Part shown: one piece after another, positions 8,625 to 17,259 of the stretch
How the letters are laid out: every line of letters starts with the position of its first letter
Numbering within the stretch: position 1 is the stretch's first letter
NCBI RefSeq assembly: GCF_003315035.1
Contig: NZ_QNRE01000019.1
Coordinates: forward strand, 1 to 64,000
Length of the DNA stretch: 64,000 nt
Reading direction: 5' to 3'
DNA from: Nocardia puris
Lineage (GTDB): Bacteria; Actinomycetota; Actinomycetes; Mycobacteriales; Mycobacteriaceae
The notes under the pieces: generated by a model
What the model saw: only the letters and a program-made list of their open reading frames with translations
Databases searched by the model: none
Told to the model about the DNA's origin: nothing
Made by a program: the position numbers and the translations under genes

Positions 8625-9058
8625 GGCCAGCGCGCACAGGCGGATCGAGGGCCACTTGGCAATTCATTAGCAAAACTAGGCTTCGACCGTGCCCCGGCCA
8701 CAGAGATGCTGCCGGAAGGCCTGCCGATCTTGTTGCCGCGCAGCAGAAGTCCGCCGGCCACCTGCATGTTCATTGGATGTGGCCGACATCACGTTTGAAG
8801 CGTCAAGGACGCCGAGAATTGGCTTTCGCCGGGAATCCCACGGCTGTAAGATCGGACGTTGGTACACAGCAAACCCCAGGCCAAATGCCGAGGGGCTCTG
8901 GACCTGGGGCTTACGTGTCTACTTGGCGGTAGGGCGCTGAAGCTACCAGGAGGCTGTACCGCTGTCAGTGACAGCGGACACATCGTGACCAGAGCTTTAC
9001 CCGCTGTTGCCTGGTCCGTGACGGATGTTGCGGGCCATCAGTGGAAGGTTGGCTCGAT
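8625..9058. other. intergenic, no supported gene
   Basis: A 434-base stretch between the nuclease-like gene and the small YjzC-like gene. Reading frames here are short, lack ribosome-binding sites and do not look like proteins. It presumably holds the terminator of the upstream gene and the promoter of the small downstream gene. I see no repeat or RNA gene. Confidence 0.5.
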
Positions 9059-9223
9059 ATGAGTCCGATCGGAACCATCGCCCGCACAGGCGAGCGTTGC
9101 CCGCAGAGTGGCGTTTGGGAGGTAGTCGGCACGCCGTCGACCACGGCACCCATCGCCAAGGGGAACGTTATGCCTCCGTACGGCGGCAAGGCCGTGAGCT
9201 GGAAGCTCGTTCAGCTGGCGTAG
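9059..9223 (+). CDS. small conserved YjzC-like protein
   Basis: A 54-residue protein that begins MSPIGTIARTGERCPQSG and ends with the conserved block IAKGNVMPPYGGKAVSW. This Cys-Pro-x-Ser-Gly plus MPPYGGKAV pattern is that of short YjzC-like proteins scattered across bacteria, with unknown function. The ATG at 9059 has GGAAGG eight to nine bases upstream. The gene stands alone and is followed nine bases later by a perfect hairpin that should end transcription. Moderate confidence in the family, good confidence that it is a real gene because the conserved block is intact. Confidence 0.65.
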   Translation: MSPIGTIARTGERCPQSGVWEVVGTPSTTAPIAKGNVMPPYGGKAVSWKLVQLA

Positions 9224-9231
9224 GGTCTATC

Positions 9232-9278
9232 GAACTACCGAGCCGGTCCTACAAATTGTAGGACCGGCTCGGTAGTTC
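9232..9278. terminator. perfect 22-bp stem hairpin, likely terminator
   Basis: A perfect inverted repeat: 22 bases (9232-9253, starting GAACTACCGAGCC), a 3-base AAT loop and the exact reverse complement (9257-9278). It begins 9 bases after the stop of the small YjzC-like gene. There is no T-tract, which is common for actinobacterial terminators. The length and perfection exceed an ordinary terminator. Confidence 0.7.
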
Positions 9279-9394
9279 CGAAGCTATAGGAAACTGTGGC
9301 GACGAGTGCCCTTCAGCCTATTCAGGCTCCACACTTCTATCGCATCGCCTAGCGGCGCAGCCAGGATTTTCATTCGAATGTAGGATAAATTACG

Positions 9395-10141
9395 GTGACA
9401 TCCCTAAATACAAGATGGGCGATAGCTCGGCTTGAAGCATTCGTCGAAGCTGTAGAGCAATATAACTCTCTTGCGCCAACCATTCCCCCGACTGCTGAAA
9501 ACAACGAAAAAAAGAGAAAGATGGAGTCAGCGTCAGTAGCCGCTGAGAAAATTCTTGATCGTATCATTCCCACATGGCGAACCGAACTGAAGACCGGCAT
9601 GATGGACAATGTCTGGAGCCAACGTAAGGAATTCTGCGTCCGCGCCATCGAGGAAATACAGATGCAGAATGAGTTTGACGCGAATCTCGGCGACAACGCA
9701 CCATCACTAAACGCCAACCAGCTGCATGACTGGGTATGGGAAGCCGCGAAGCCCCTCTGGATGAGCGGCCACTTTTCTGAGGCGGTCCGCGCTGCAAGTG
9801 TTGTCGTTAACGCACGAACCCAAGATAAGGTGGGCCGACGGGAAGTATCTGAGTCCGACCTGTTCGCGCAGGCATTTACGTTGGATGCTCCGAAGACGGG
9901 AGCACCCCGTCTTCGCATCATGGAGAATGACGGCAGCAAAACATACCAAAGTATTCACCAAGGCGCCGCAGCCTTCGCTCGCGGGTGCTACGCAGCCATT
10001 AGAAACCCTATAAGTCATACCGTGCATGAACAAATCAGCGAGCACGAAGCCCTTGAACATCTAGCGGCATTCAGCATTCTTGCGAAATGGGTCAGTCGCG
10101 CGATTGTAGAAATAGCACCGTCGAACGACGCTACCAAGTGA
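9395..10141 (+). CDS. TIGR02391 (Ymh) family protein
   Basis: A 248-residue mostly helical protein. The C-terminal half has the Ymh-family landmarks: LWMSGHFSEAVRAASVVVNA (a helical pair like LFxxGhyxeAv), ESDLFAQAFTLD, QSIHQGAAAFARGCYAAIRNP and RNPISH at 203-208. Members are often found in defence islands and prophages and share the RNPxxH motif with HEPN-like or abortive-infection proteins; a nuclease role is inferred only. The GTG at 9395 follows AGGAT. Codon use is clearly more AT-rich than the core genes (AAA, ATA, AAT codons), a sign of transfer. It is convergent with the DarT/ARH operon. Confidence 0.65.
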   Translation: MTSLNTRWAIARLEAFVEAVEQYNSLAPTIPPTAENNEKKRKMESASVAAEKILDRIIPTWRTELKTGMMDNVWSQRKEFCVRAIEEIQMQNEFDANLGDNAPSLNANQLHDWVWEAAKPLWMSGHFSEAVRAASVVVNARTQDKVGRREVSESDLFAQAFTLDAPKTGAPRLRIMENDGSKTYQSIHQGAAAFARGCYAAIRNPISHTVHEQISEHEALEHLAAFSILAKWVSRAIVEIAPSNDATK

Positions 10142-10250
10142 GGAAGACCATCGTCCGTCCGAAGCACCGGACAACTGCCTCACCTACCCCAATTACCGGC
10201 GTTAACGAACTATGCTGGCCACAAGTTGCGGACACTCAACTAATCACTGG

Positions 10251-11912
10251 CTAGTGCTTAGTATCTCCCGCATCGCGCCGGATAGCCCGCTGAACCTCTT
10301 TGGTAAACTCAGCCAGTTGGGAAGACGTTCCTCGTTCGATTACACGGCGAAACGCGTACCCCAGATCCTTATCGCTATAGCCTCGACCATCGAGCCAATC
10401 TAGTATAAGTCGAATGTTTAAACGCCTACCTTCCTCCTGATAGAGATGACGGGGCTCCGATTCGGATTCATCCTCGAACAACGACGACTGGGCAGAGGTT
10501 CTTGGATTACCCCGACTACTCGCCACATCCACACCCACTGTAGGCGCCACAGGCCAATTTCCTAGTGGAAGATCTGGAATGTGAACCCTATGTTTAAGCA
10601 GAAGCGTTGGACCAAAGGAAGTTGTCATCCATTGCCAATTACCAAGCTTTGAAACGTACACGTCACCAAACGGATGCACCCATCCAAGACCCGATACAGC
10701 TAGTTTCGAATCTGCAACTCCCAAGCTGTCCAGTGCAGATTTCGGTGCAGTCCATTTCAGCAAGTCCGGATAGGGGAATGCCGCAGTTTCCTCACCAAAG
10801 GAAATTGCCGCCAATCGTCGCGCTTCCGTAGTGATGTGCCCGATGTCGAGAAGCGGCGACGGAAGTTTAGCCGGACTTAACGCACCGACGATCGCCGCAG
10901 CCATCGTCGCTATTGTGTCCGTGTCAGTGTTGAGACGAGCGGCAGACAGTTGCGCAGACTGAGCAGGGTGATCAGGAAGCGCCCCGGCAAGTACTATCGC
11001 GGCAATCGAGGTCGTTAGACCATTTCCAACTGTACGGGCGTCATCGAGACTAAGCACTCGCACGAGTAACTCGTATGCGGCGCCTGCCATGACTCTATCG
11101 TTCCGAGAAGCGTGCAGCGCATCATACGCATCAACTGACTCGTAGAGCAGCCGTTTAGCGTGGTCCACCGTATTATGCCACTCTATATCGAATCGTCGTC
11201 CTGTGACCGATTCCCAACGAGGACGCCAGTATGCTGCGAGTTCCGCACAGTGATTGAAGATTTCGAATGACTCGTGGGCAACCTCAATAATCCTATTCCA
11301 GTTATCCGGACCAGGAGGACGTTGCTCCGCCATCGCAACTGTGAGTGCCGCTGCATGCAAAACGGCTCCGACTAACGCATTAGGATGGCCATGAGTGACG
11401 ATCGAATTCTTAATTACGTCGTCAATATGACCGTACGACTGAAGGTCCGGCGAGGCGTAGACATGAGGCTGGATCCGCATGGCAGCGCCATTACCCCCGG
11501 ACTTTTCCCATCCGGAGTAAAAGTTCGCTGCCCAATTCGCAGTCTGTTTCGCCATTGATGCCGAGGCCGCCTTGGTAGATCGGCCGCCGCCGAGCGCATA
11601 AGACTGCCAAACCGGCAGCTCCACTCGGGAGAACGCTTCGACATCGAACCCTGCAGACGAAATCGCTCTAGCCGTAGCCAGCCTTAGCTGTGTATCGTCC
11701 GAGTAACACCCTGCTGGCAGTTTGACTCGAGGCCCAGACCGTCCACCGATATTGCGCTCCCAAGCGAACGGCTCAGTGAGAGCACGCCCTTGAGTACGTC
11801 GCCGAAAGTTCTCCGCAGTGGTGAGCTCAGAAATCCAGCCCAAGGCATCCGCCCATGCCGCCCACAGCATAGAGGATACGGTTTGTTCTGCCCGATATCC
11901 GAAATTAGTCAC
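10251..11912 (-). CDS. ADP-ribosylglycohydrolase (ARH/DraG fold), paired with DarT-like gene
   Basis: A 553-residue protein. The first 370 residues carry the full ARH signature set: CYSDDTQLRL with the metal-binding DDT at 72-74, SGGNGAAMRI at 138-147, THGHPNA at 173-179 and LNTDTDTIATMAAAI at 327-341, the second dimetal site (DTDT, with Asn where Gly is usual). These residues hold two Mg ions that remove ADP-ribose from targets. The last 180 residues form an extension with a Ser/Glu-rich linker and a helical end, larger than a single-domain ARH. Its GTG start overlaps the stop of the DarT-like gene (GTGA), so the two are co-translated. Inferred role: reverses ADP-ribosylation made by the neighbouring transferase, an antitoxin-like task usually filled by the DarG macrodomain. 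AT-richer than core genes. Confidence 0.85.
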   Translation of the reverse strand: MTNFGYRAEQTVSSMLWAAWADALGWISELTTAENFRRRTQGRALTEPFAWERNIGGRSGPRVKLPAGCYSDDTQLRLATARAISSAGFDVEAFSRVELPVWQSYALGGGRSTKAASASMAKQTANWAANFYSGWEKSGGNGAAMRIQPHVYASPDLQSYGHIDDVIKNSIVTHGHPNALVGAVLHAAALTVAMAEQRPPGPDNWNRIIEVAHESFEIFNHCAELAAYWRPRWESVTGRRFDIEWHNTVDHAKRLLYESVDAYDALHASRNDRVMAGAAYELLVRVLSLDDARTVGNGLTTSIAAIVLAGALPDHPAQSAQLSAARLNTDTDTIATMAAAIVGALSPAKLPSPLLDIGHITTEARRLAAISFGEETAAFPYPDLLKWTAPKSALDSLGVADSKLAVSGLGWVHPFGDVYVSKLGNWQWMTTSFGPTLLLKHRVHIPDLPLGNWPVAPTVGVDVASSRGNPRTSAQSSLFEDESESEPRHLYQEEGRRLNIRLILDWLDGRGYSDKDLGYAFRRVIERGTSSQLAEFTKEVQRAIRRDAGDTKH

Positions 11913-12550
11913 TGAAATACCTCTGGACGGCAGGACACTGGCACATGCGGCACTTTGGGGAAGGTAGCAATTAGACCTTCGATGTAGTCCATGTGCTCCT
12001 CCTCCGGTACATATATCGCTCGTAGTCGAGCCAGCGACAGTTCCCCCGGATAAAGTACTTCTGCCTGATCATTTGTCGGCCGGTCGCTGGCAAGCCCAGC
12101 CTGACGCGTGCTCCGGTGGCCATACCAACCCCATGGCACCGATTCACTATACATGTCCTGAAGACCGGCGAGACCCTGCCCTCGACGAACAGTAGTCGTA
12201 TACGTGTTGTTGGTGGTTGTAAACCATACGCCTTTATCAGCCAGTATATCGGGCTCAAAAGATAGCACAGCCCACCATACGCTATCTGTCTGATGCCAGT
12301 TCTGGGATGTTCCAAGCATGCGACGGTTGACCACGGATATCGACATGTTGACGTAGTCTGTCCACTCCGGGTCTTTGCGAACCTCGCAATTCGCCAGCCT
12401 GATATTCTCCAAATATTCGTCAACATCCAGCCTGTCTCGACTTCTTACAACACCAGAGGCGAATATTCCGACAAGTCCATGATTGGTTGTGAAGTGAACG
12501 ACTTCGGAGATATTGCGTTCACGTAGGAACTTCAAGATCTCGTTATTCAC
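11909..12550 (-). CDS. DarT-like ADP-ribosyltransferase (DUF4433)
   Basis: A 213-residue protein of the DarT family, enzymes that use NAD to ADP-ribosylate bases in single-stranded DNA. Evidence: SEVVHFTTNHGLVGIFASG at 15-33 (the conserved N-terminal HxT...L..I...G NAD-binding element), VNMSIS at 68-73, WWAVLSF at 92-98, and DQAEVLYPGELSLARLRAIY at 161-180, which places the catalytic Glu at 164 in the family AExL context. Full length for the domain. The GTG start overlaps the helicase stop (GTGA), and its own stop overlaps the ARH start, giving a three-gene coupled operon. In known systems DarT is a toxin that blocks DNA replication and protects against phage. No DarG macrodomain or NADAR gene is seen nearby. 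Confidence 0.82.
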   Translation of the reverse strand: MNNEILKFLRERNISEVVHFTTNHGLVGIFASGVVRSRDRLDVDEYLENIRLANCEVRKDPEWTDYVNMSISVVNRRMLGTSQNWHQTDSVWWAVLSFEPDILADKGVWFTTTNNTYTTTVRRGQGLAGLQDMYSESVPWGWYGHRSTRQAGLASDRPTNDQAEVLYPGELSLARLRAIYVPEEEHMDYIEGLIATFPKVPHVPVSCRPEVFQ

Positions 12551-13935
12551 AGTTCAATCTTTCGGTATGTCGAAGGGTTCAGGATACCAATTAATGTCGA
12601 GGCGGAGCCCTGCTTGAATCCGACGGTAACGGACTTTCGCGCTCTTCCTATGCCCATGGCCAGTAGCCGGCGCAAGTTCTCCAGTCCAGCGTCTCCCGCA
12701 CCATCTCCATGGGGAGTGACTTCTTGGTTAAGACCAAGGATTATCACGTGATCGAACTCTAGACCTTTTGCCGAATGAATCGTGCACAGCGCCACAGTCT
12801 CCTGGCCGCCAGGCCACTTGCTCGATCGGGCGAGTTGGACATATGGAATACTGTAACGCTCAAGTTGTTCCTTGACGTAGCGGAACCATCCGCCGCCAAG
12901 AGGGTGCAGAAACACCACAGACTCGTCCGCAAGGCTTGCAATAGATACAACATTCGATATCGACCATTTCATCTGGTCAGAAAATTTTCCCACTAGCACG
13001 GTTGGGAGAGGTCCAGAATTATTCGCCGCACGCAGATCCGGCAGTGCACCGTCATCTCCAATTGCCATGCCTTCTACCAGGCCCCGGGCAAAAGCAGCTA
13101 TCTGTTTTGTATTTCGGTAGTTTTTCTTCAGAGACCGACTCCGCGGCTGGATGACGCCAGCTTCCTTCCAAGTGAAGGAACGAGGGTATATTCTTTGCGC
13201 AGTGTCGACTACAAATGTAATCGAGTGATCGTCGGCAACATGCTTCAAGATTGCCCTCACTTGGTTCGCAGAAAAGTCCTGAGCTTCATCCACGATTACC
13301 ACGTCCCACGGCATTCCGGAGGACTTCCCCGCCTCTAGTGCAATATCATTCCAGTCCCGGAGATGGCGGGTTTTCTTTTTGTCTAGGTATGGATATACGA
13401 CGCGATCCAGGAGGCGGCGCCTAGTCGTTGTCTCCATTCTCGGGGAGAGCCCTCTACCGTCGCGCTGAGTCGTCAGATACTCGTTGATTCGATGTGGCTC
13501 AAACCGACCAAGTAGATACTGGATTTCATCACGAAGAAACGACTCGGGCATTCCAAAGGGTTCAATAAGCTCGCCCAGTATTTGTTCCGTCTCGACGACA
13601 TCCGGCGTTGTTCCGACCAAATCGGTGGCAAATTTACCAAACGTTGTTACTGTCAGATGCAAATTCACATTCTCCTGCACCTGATGATGCGCCAGCTCTG
13701 ATACATATCCCTCAAGGGTTCGATTATAGGTTAGAACCAGAACCCGAACCGGATCTTGAAGGCGCAACCGATTTCGACGTGCTAACCAAAATCCACAGAG
13801 GTGTTTCAGACGAAGTAATGCTGTCGTCGTCTTTCCGCTTCCGGCGGCGCCTCGAATAACCAATACGCCAGGACTAGGGTCGAGTAGAATTGTCAACTGC
13901 TCGGGTGTCGGACTGACGTCGGGCAATATGCGCAT
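12547..13935 (-). CDS. superfamily 1 (UvrD/PcrA-like) DNA helicase, first gene of DarT-ARH operon
   Basis: A 462-residue compact SF1 helicase. Motif I GAAGSGKTT (29-37), motif Ia VLVLTYNRTLEGY, motif II VDEAQD (215-220), motif III FVVDTAQRIYPRSFTW, motif IV LKKNYRNT (269-276), motif V TIHSAKGLEF (385-394), motif VI AMGIGRARKSV (426-436). The accessory subdomains are shorter than in UvrD (about 700 residues). The ATG at 13935 has GGAGG five bases upstream; an upstream start at 14016 is less likely. Its stop overlaps the DarT-like start. Inferred role: it may sense or process single-stranded DNA that is the DarT substrate, or repair adducts. Codon use is AT-rich relative to the core. Confidence 0.85.
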   Translation of the reverse strand: MRILPDVSPTPEQLTILLDPSPGVLVIRGAAGSGKTTTALLRLKHLCGFWLARRNRLRLQDPVRVLVLTYNRTLEGYVSELAHHQVQENVNLHLTVTTFGKFATDLVGTTPDVVETEQILGELIEPFGMPESFLRDEIQYLLGRFEPHRINEYLTTQRDGRGLSPRMETTTRRRLLDRVVYPYLDKKKTRHLRDWNDIALEAGKSSGMPWDVVIVDEAQDFSANQVRAILKHVADDHSITFVVDTAQRIYPRSFTWKEAGVIQPRSRSLKKNYRNTKQIAAFARGLVEGMAIGDDGALPDLRAANNSGPLPTVLVGKFSDQMKWSISNVVSIASLADESVVFLHPLGGGWFRYVKEQLERYSIPYVQLARSSKWPGGQETVALCTIHSAKGLEFDHVIILGLNQEVTPHGDGAGDAGLENLRRLLAMGIGRARKSVTVGFKQGSASTLIGILNPSTYRKIEL

Positions 13936-14267
13936 AGCCGCCTCCAGCAGGTTGGGGCCCAGTGTGCCAGGCTCACATGGCCAGGATGGTACGCCACGCG
14001 ACGTCCTGTTGTGCACACCACACGCAGTGTCTCCTCCCCTTGAGGCTCATCCGTCGTTTCGCCGTTGGATGCACGCTGGCCACTGACGGTGGAATGGAGG
14101 TGTGCGTGGACGCGGGACTTCTAATCATGTCGTCCTTGCGCCGAGTAGTGCGTTTCGCGCCTGGCTCGAAGCAAGCTGCTTACACTTCGGCATCGGCCAG
14201 AGTGGCAGCTGCCCAAGGTCACATAGCGCAGCATCTTGACCTACACGTCGCCCTCGTGAATCCGCTC
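13936..14267. promoter_or_regulatory. upstream region of the helicase-DarT-ARH operon
   Basis: A 332-base gene-free stretch directly upstream of the reverse-strand operon, so it should hold the promoter. I could not identify a convincing -10/-35 pair or operator; the only palindrome noted is the 8-base TGTGCACA near 14,012, too short to call. Confidence 0.4.
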
Positions 14268-14747
14268 CTACTTCCTTGCCGGACGCATCGTCACCCCGTG
14301 AGCGATGAGGGCTTCACGGATGGTGCTGAAGGAGCTGCCGAGTTGGCGGGCGATGGTGCGGAGGGAATTGCCGTCGGTGTAGAGCTGGACGGCTTGGGTG
14401 ATCTGGTCATTGGTGAGGGGTTGGCGGCGCATGGTGACGCCGTTGTCGGACAGGAGCTTGAGCAGGCTGCCCTTGGATAGTCCGTAGCGCTGGCAGAGTT
14501 CGGGCGTCGTGCTGCCGGCTTGGTAGGCAGCAACGATGGCCGTGATGGTATCGGGAGACAGGCGACGGGCGATGCGGTAGGGCGTGGGCGGTGTTTGCAC
14601 TGGTCGGCGGCGGGGTGCGGACTCGACGAGGGCAATGATCCGGGCGAGGTCCTGGGCTGACCACTGTTTTGAATAGCGGGCGAGGAGGCCGACCAATACA
14701 GACTTACCGGAACCATCGACCAGGCAGATTCCGTCGGCAGGGTCCAT
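14268..14747 (-). pseudogene. tandem helix-turn-helix remnant, probably C-terminus of a resolvase-type recombinase
   Basis: About 159 residues from the ATG at 14747. The sequence holds two similar HTH units: one around ELCQRYGLSKGSLLKLLSDN and one around TIARQLGSSFSTIREALIAH, each followed by GVTMR. This paired arrangement is typical of the C-terminal tail of actinobacterial resolvase/recombinase proteins. No catalytic serine domain precedes it; the frame upstream of about 14,750 reads as nonsense. It is best read as a decayed mobile-element gene, though a small stand-alone DNA-binding protein cannot be excluded. Confidence 0.5.
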
Positions 14748-15044
14748 CGCGATGACTACCGCGCAGATGGCCGTCCCGAATCGGGGATCGGTTTCCGAAC
14801 GGTGTCCACAGTGCAGCCGACCGGGAACGGCGGGTCCCGCAGTACCGTTCACCCTCCCTCGAACGAGCACAGGTTCCAGCGATCGCGGGTGGTCGTCGTG
14901 GTGTACGTCGCACGGCGAATCGCGGTGTCGCTGTGGTTTTCCGGTGACGGCCGTTCGTGTCGCACAATCACCGTCGCGGTGGCGTCGCGTGGAAGAAGGG
15001 ATCATCCGGACGGTCAGGGTCCACCCATTCGACAGCACCGAGGC

Positions 15045-15720
15045 TCACCAGTCGGCTTGTGCCGCGAGCGGCAGCGTTCGCGCAGGCGGTCTCTCCCTGA
15101 ACGCGACGTCGGACTCGTAGGTGGTCGGAGGCAATTGGGTGTTGAGCGCTCCACAGGTGATGGCGGACAGGCTCGCCTTGTCGCCGGAGTCCCAGGCGGA
15201 CAGCGCGAGCGCGGTAACCGTACGCCGTTGTTGTTCGGCGCCGAGGATAATGTCCCGACCGGAATCGTCGGCGGCCGCGCACGGCGAGGCGGACTTCACG
15301 ACGGACTCTCGGGCGCCGGCCGGATAGGCGTCGACGGTGAAGCCGCGGTTGTCGGTGTAGCGGCGTCCGCGGGTGGCGGATTCACGAGTGAAGCCCCGCT
15401 CGGTCAGCGTGTCGACCCGGCCCAGCGTGGCCTCGATCGTTTCGTGGGTGACGTTCTGGAATGGGTGATCGACAGTGAACTTCCACGGCGACCCGGTCAG
15501 CGTCCGGGAAGCGTCGTAGCGGCACCTTCTTGCTTGGTCGTGCCATGGATGACCCTTCGCCCGGCCTCGGTGCGACGGAGACGAGATTGTCGAGAGCAAT
15601 GGCTGCGGCGCCTTCGAGCGTCAACCGGTCGAGTCGAGAATGCCCTGATCAGTGGGGCCTTCGTCGGACAGATCCAGCCCACACCCAGCCGCGACGGCCA
15701 CCACGACGAGTGCCACCAGA
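15045..15720 (-). pseudogene. frameshifted lipoprotein gene
   Basis: A lipoprotein-type signal (GLVALVVVAVAAGC, lipobox Cys codon at 15681-15683) is readable in one reverse frame and stops at 15621 after some 20 further residues. A different frame picks up near 15,600, and a third frame from about 15,520 to 15,045 carries a protein-like stretch (WKFTVDHPFQNVTHETIEA, later TVTALALSAWDSGDKAS) with Cys residues at the spacing seen in small Nocardia lipoproteins. At least two frame breaks are needed to join them, so this is most likely a dead gene. Family uncertain; DUF3558-like is a guess. The region 14,748-15,044 has no other supported gene. Confidence 0.45.
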
Positions 15721-15922
15721 CCACGGAGGCTCCACCCGGCGTGGCCTGAATGGTTCGAAGCGACTCCTCCCCGGATGAAACGGTCCGGTGGGGCCGGGCG
15801 GTCTCAACCGGGGAGGTGTCGGCGGCACCCCGAGTTCGGGTGCGGAACTCGGGGTGCGTGGTCGTGGGTATCGAGTGTCGGCGCATGGCATCCGACTCCT
15901 TTCGTTCGCGGGGGCGGGTGGG

Positions 15923-16411
15923 TCAGGCGTGGAGCCTGGTGAGGAAGGCGTCCATGTTCTCGCGGACGCGGGCGATCTTCTCCTCGACCGTCAGGTCCTC
16001 GCGGTAGCGGCTGCCGAGCGCGGGGCGCTTCTTGCCGCGCGCGTAGAGCGAGCAGGCCAGATCGGTGCACATGTAGGTGCCGATGGAGTTGCCGCGACGG
16101 CCGGACTCGCCCGCCTTGTTCGCGGTCATGAGACGCACGCCGCCACCGGTGTGGGTGGTGAGGCAGATCGCGCACATCTGCGCCTTGCCGGAGCCACCGG
16201 TCTCGTGGCGCAGCGCCACGCCCACCAGGCGGTCCTCGCGCGGCACCACGACGTAGCAGCGCCCGGCCAGCGACGGGTCGCCCCAGCCGAGGAAATCCAA
16301 GTCCTCCCAGGGATATTCGACCAGATCGCGCGGCACCGACAGGCGTTTGGCGTCGCCCTTGGAGCAGTTGACGAACGACGACCTGATGTCGCGTTCGGTG
16401 ACGGGTTCCAT
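15923..16411 (-). CDS. FBP/FusB-like EF-G-binding protein with treble-clef zinc finger
   Basis: A 162-residue protein. The N-terminal part contains DLVEYPWEDLDFLGWGDPS, and the C-terminal half has the FBP zinc-finger motif: QMCAICLTTH and TYMCTDLACSLYARGKK, four Cys that bind zinc. Members of this family (FusB in staphylococci) bind elongation factor G and help it leave stalled ribosomes, giving fusidic acid resistance; actinobacterial versions are chromosomal and their role is less clear. The ATG at 16411 is divergent from the peptide deformylase gene, with a 111-base shared promoter region. Confidence 0.82.
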   Translation of the reverse strand: MEPVTERDIRSSFVNCSKGDAKRLSVPRDLVEYPWEDLDFLGWGDPSLAGRCYVVVPREDRLVGVALRHETGGSGKAQMCAICLTTHTGGGVRLMTANKAGESGRRGNSIGTYMCTDLACSLYARGKKRPALGSRYREDLTVEEKIARVRENMDAFLTRLHA

Positions 16412-16522
16412 GACGGATCCTTTCCGTTCGGTAGTGACAAACCGCGGCGACGTTACGGATCGCCGCCCGCGACGGCAACGCAATTTCCGATCCCGCGCTT
16501 CGCGTGCCGCCACCGGATTGCC

Positions 16523-17176
16523 ATGCTGGCATCCATGGCCTCCCACGACCGCCCGCTGCTCGACCTGGTGTCGGAGCTGCTCGCGACCGACGGCCCGCTG
16601 CCGATCGTGCAGGCGGGCGACCCGGTGCTGCGCCGCCCCGCCGCGCACTTCGACGGGCAACTCGACGACGCCCTGCTCGCCCGGCTGATCACCGCGATGC
16701 GCGAGACCATGCACGCCGCACCGGGCGTCGGCCTGGCCGCGCCGCAGGTCGGCATTCCGCTACGGGTGGCGGTGCTCGAGGACGCGGCACAGGTCTCCGA
16801 GGAGGTCCGCGCCGCGCGGGCCCGCGAGCCGCTGCCGTTCCGCGTCCTCGTCAATCCGGTCTACTCCCCCGCCTCCGCCGAACGCGCCGCGTTCTTCGAG
16901 GGCTGCCTCAGCGTGAGCGGATGGGAAGCCGTGGTGACGCGCCCCGCCGACATCCACCTCACCGCCCTCGACGAAACCGGCCACCGCGTGGACGAATTCG
17001 TGCACGGCTGGCCCGCCCGCATCGTCCAGCACGAGACCGACCACCTCGACGGCACCCTCTACCTCGACCGCGCCGACCTCCGCTCCCTGTCCACCAACGA
17101 CGCCGTCACCACCCGCTGGCACCACCCCACCCCCCACGAAGCCGCCATCGCCCTCCTCTTCCCCCTCCCCCACTGA
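16523..17176 (+). CDS. def: peptide deformylase
   Basis: About 217 residues. All three deformylase motifs are present: GVGLAAPQVG (motif 1), EGCLSV with the metal-binding Cys (motif 2) and QHETDHLDG with the two metal-binding His and the catalytic Glu (motif 3, HExxH form). It removes the formyl group from the starting Met of new proteins; a metal, normally Fe2+, is bound. The start is ATG 16523 or, four codons in, ATG 16535; neither has a strong ribosome-binding site. The C-terminus is longer than in short bacterial enzymes, as in other actinobacterial type I paralogues. Confidence 0.92.
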   Translation: MLASMASHDRPLLDLVSELLATDGPLPIVQAGDPVLRRPAAHFDGQLDDALLARLITAMRETMHAAPGVGLAAPQVGIPLRVAVLEDAAQVSEEVRAARAREPLPFRVLVNPVYSPASAERAAFFEGCLSVSGWEAVVTRPADIHLTALDETGHRVDEFVHGWPARIVQHETDHLDGTLYLDRADLRSLSTNDAVTTRWHHPTPHEAAIALLFPLPH

Positions 17177-17259
17177 CCCACCCGAAACCCACTCCCCTGC
17201 GACATTTCCGGCGCGCGCCGCGCGGCAGATCCATGCGAATGGACTCGGCTCGGCGGCCG

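Noticed and set aside
10251..12550. Canonical DarTG toxin-antitoxin pair
   Set aside because: The partner of the DarT-like gene has ARH motifs (DDT, DTDT) and no macrodomain features, so DarG is not the right name.
13962..14480. A 172-codon forward frame upstream of the helicase operon
   Set aside because: No ribosome-binding site or family features, and it overlaps the antisense of the paired HTH sequence.
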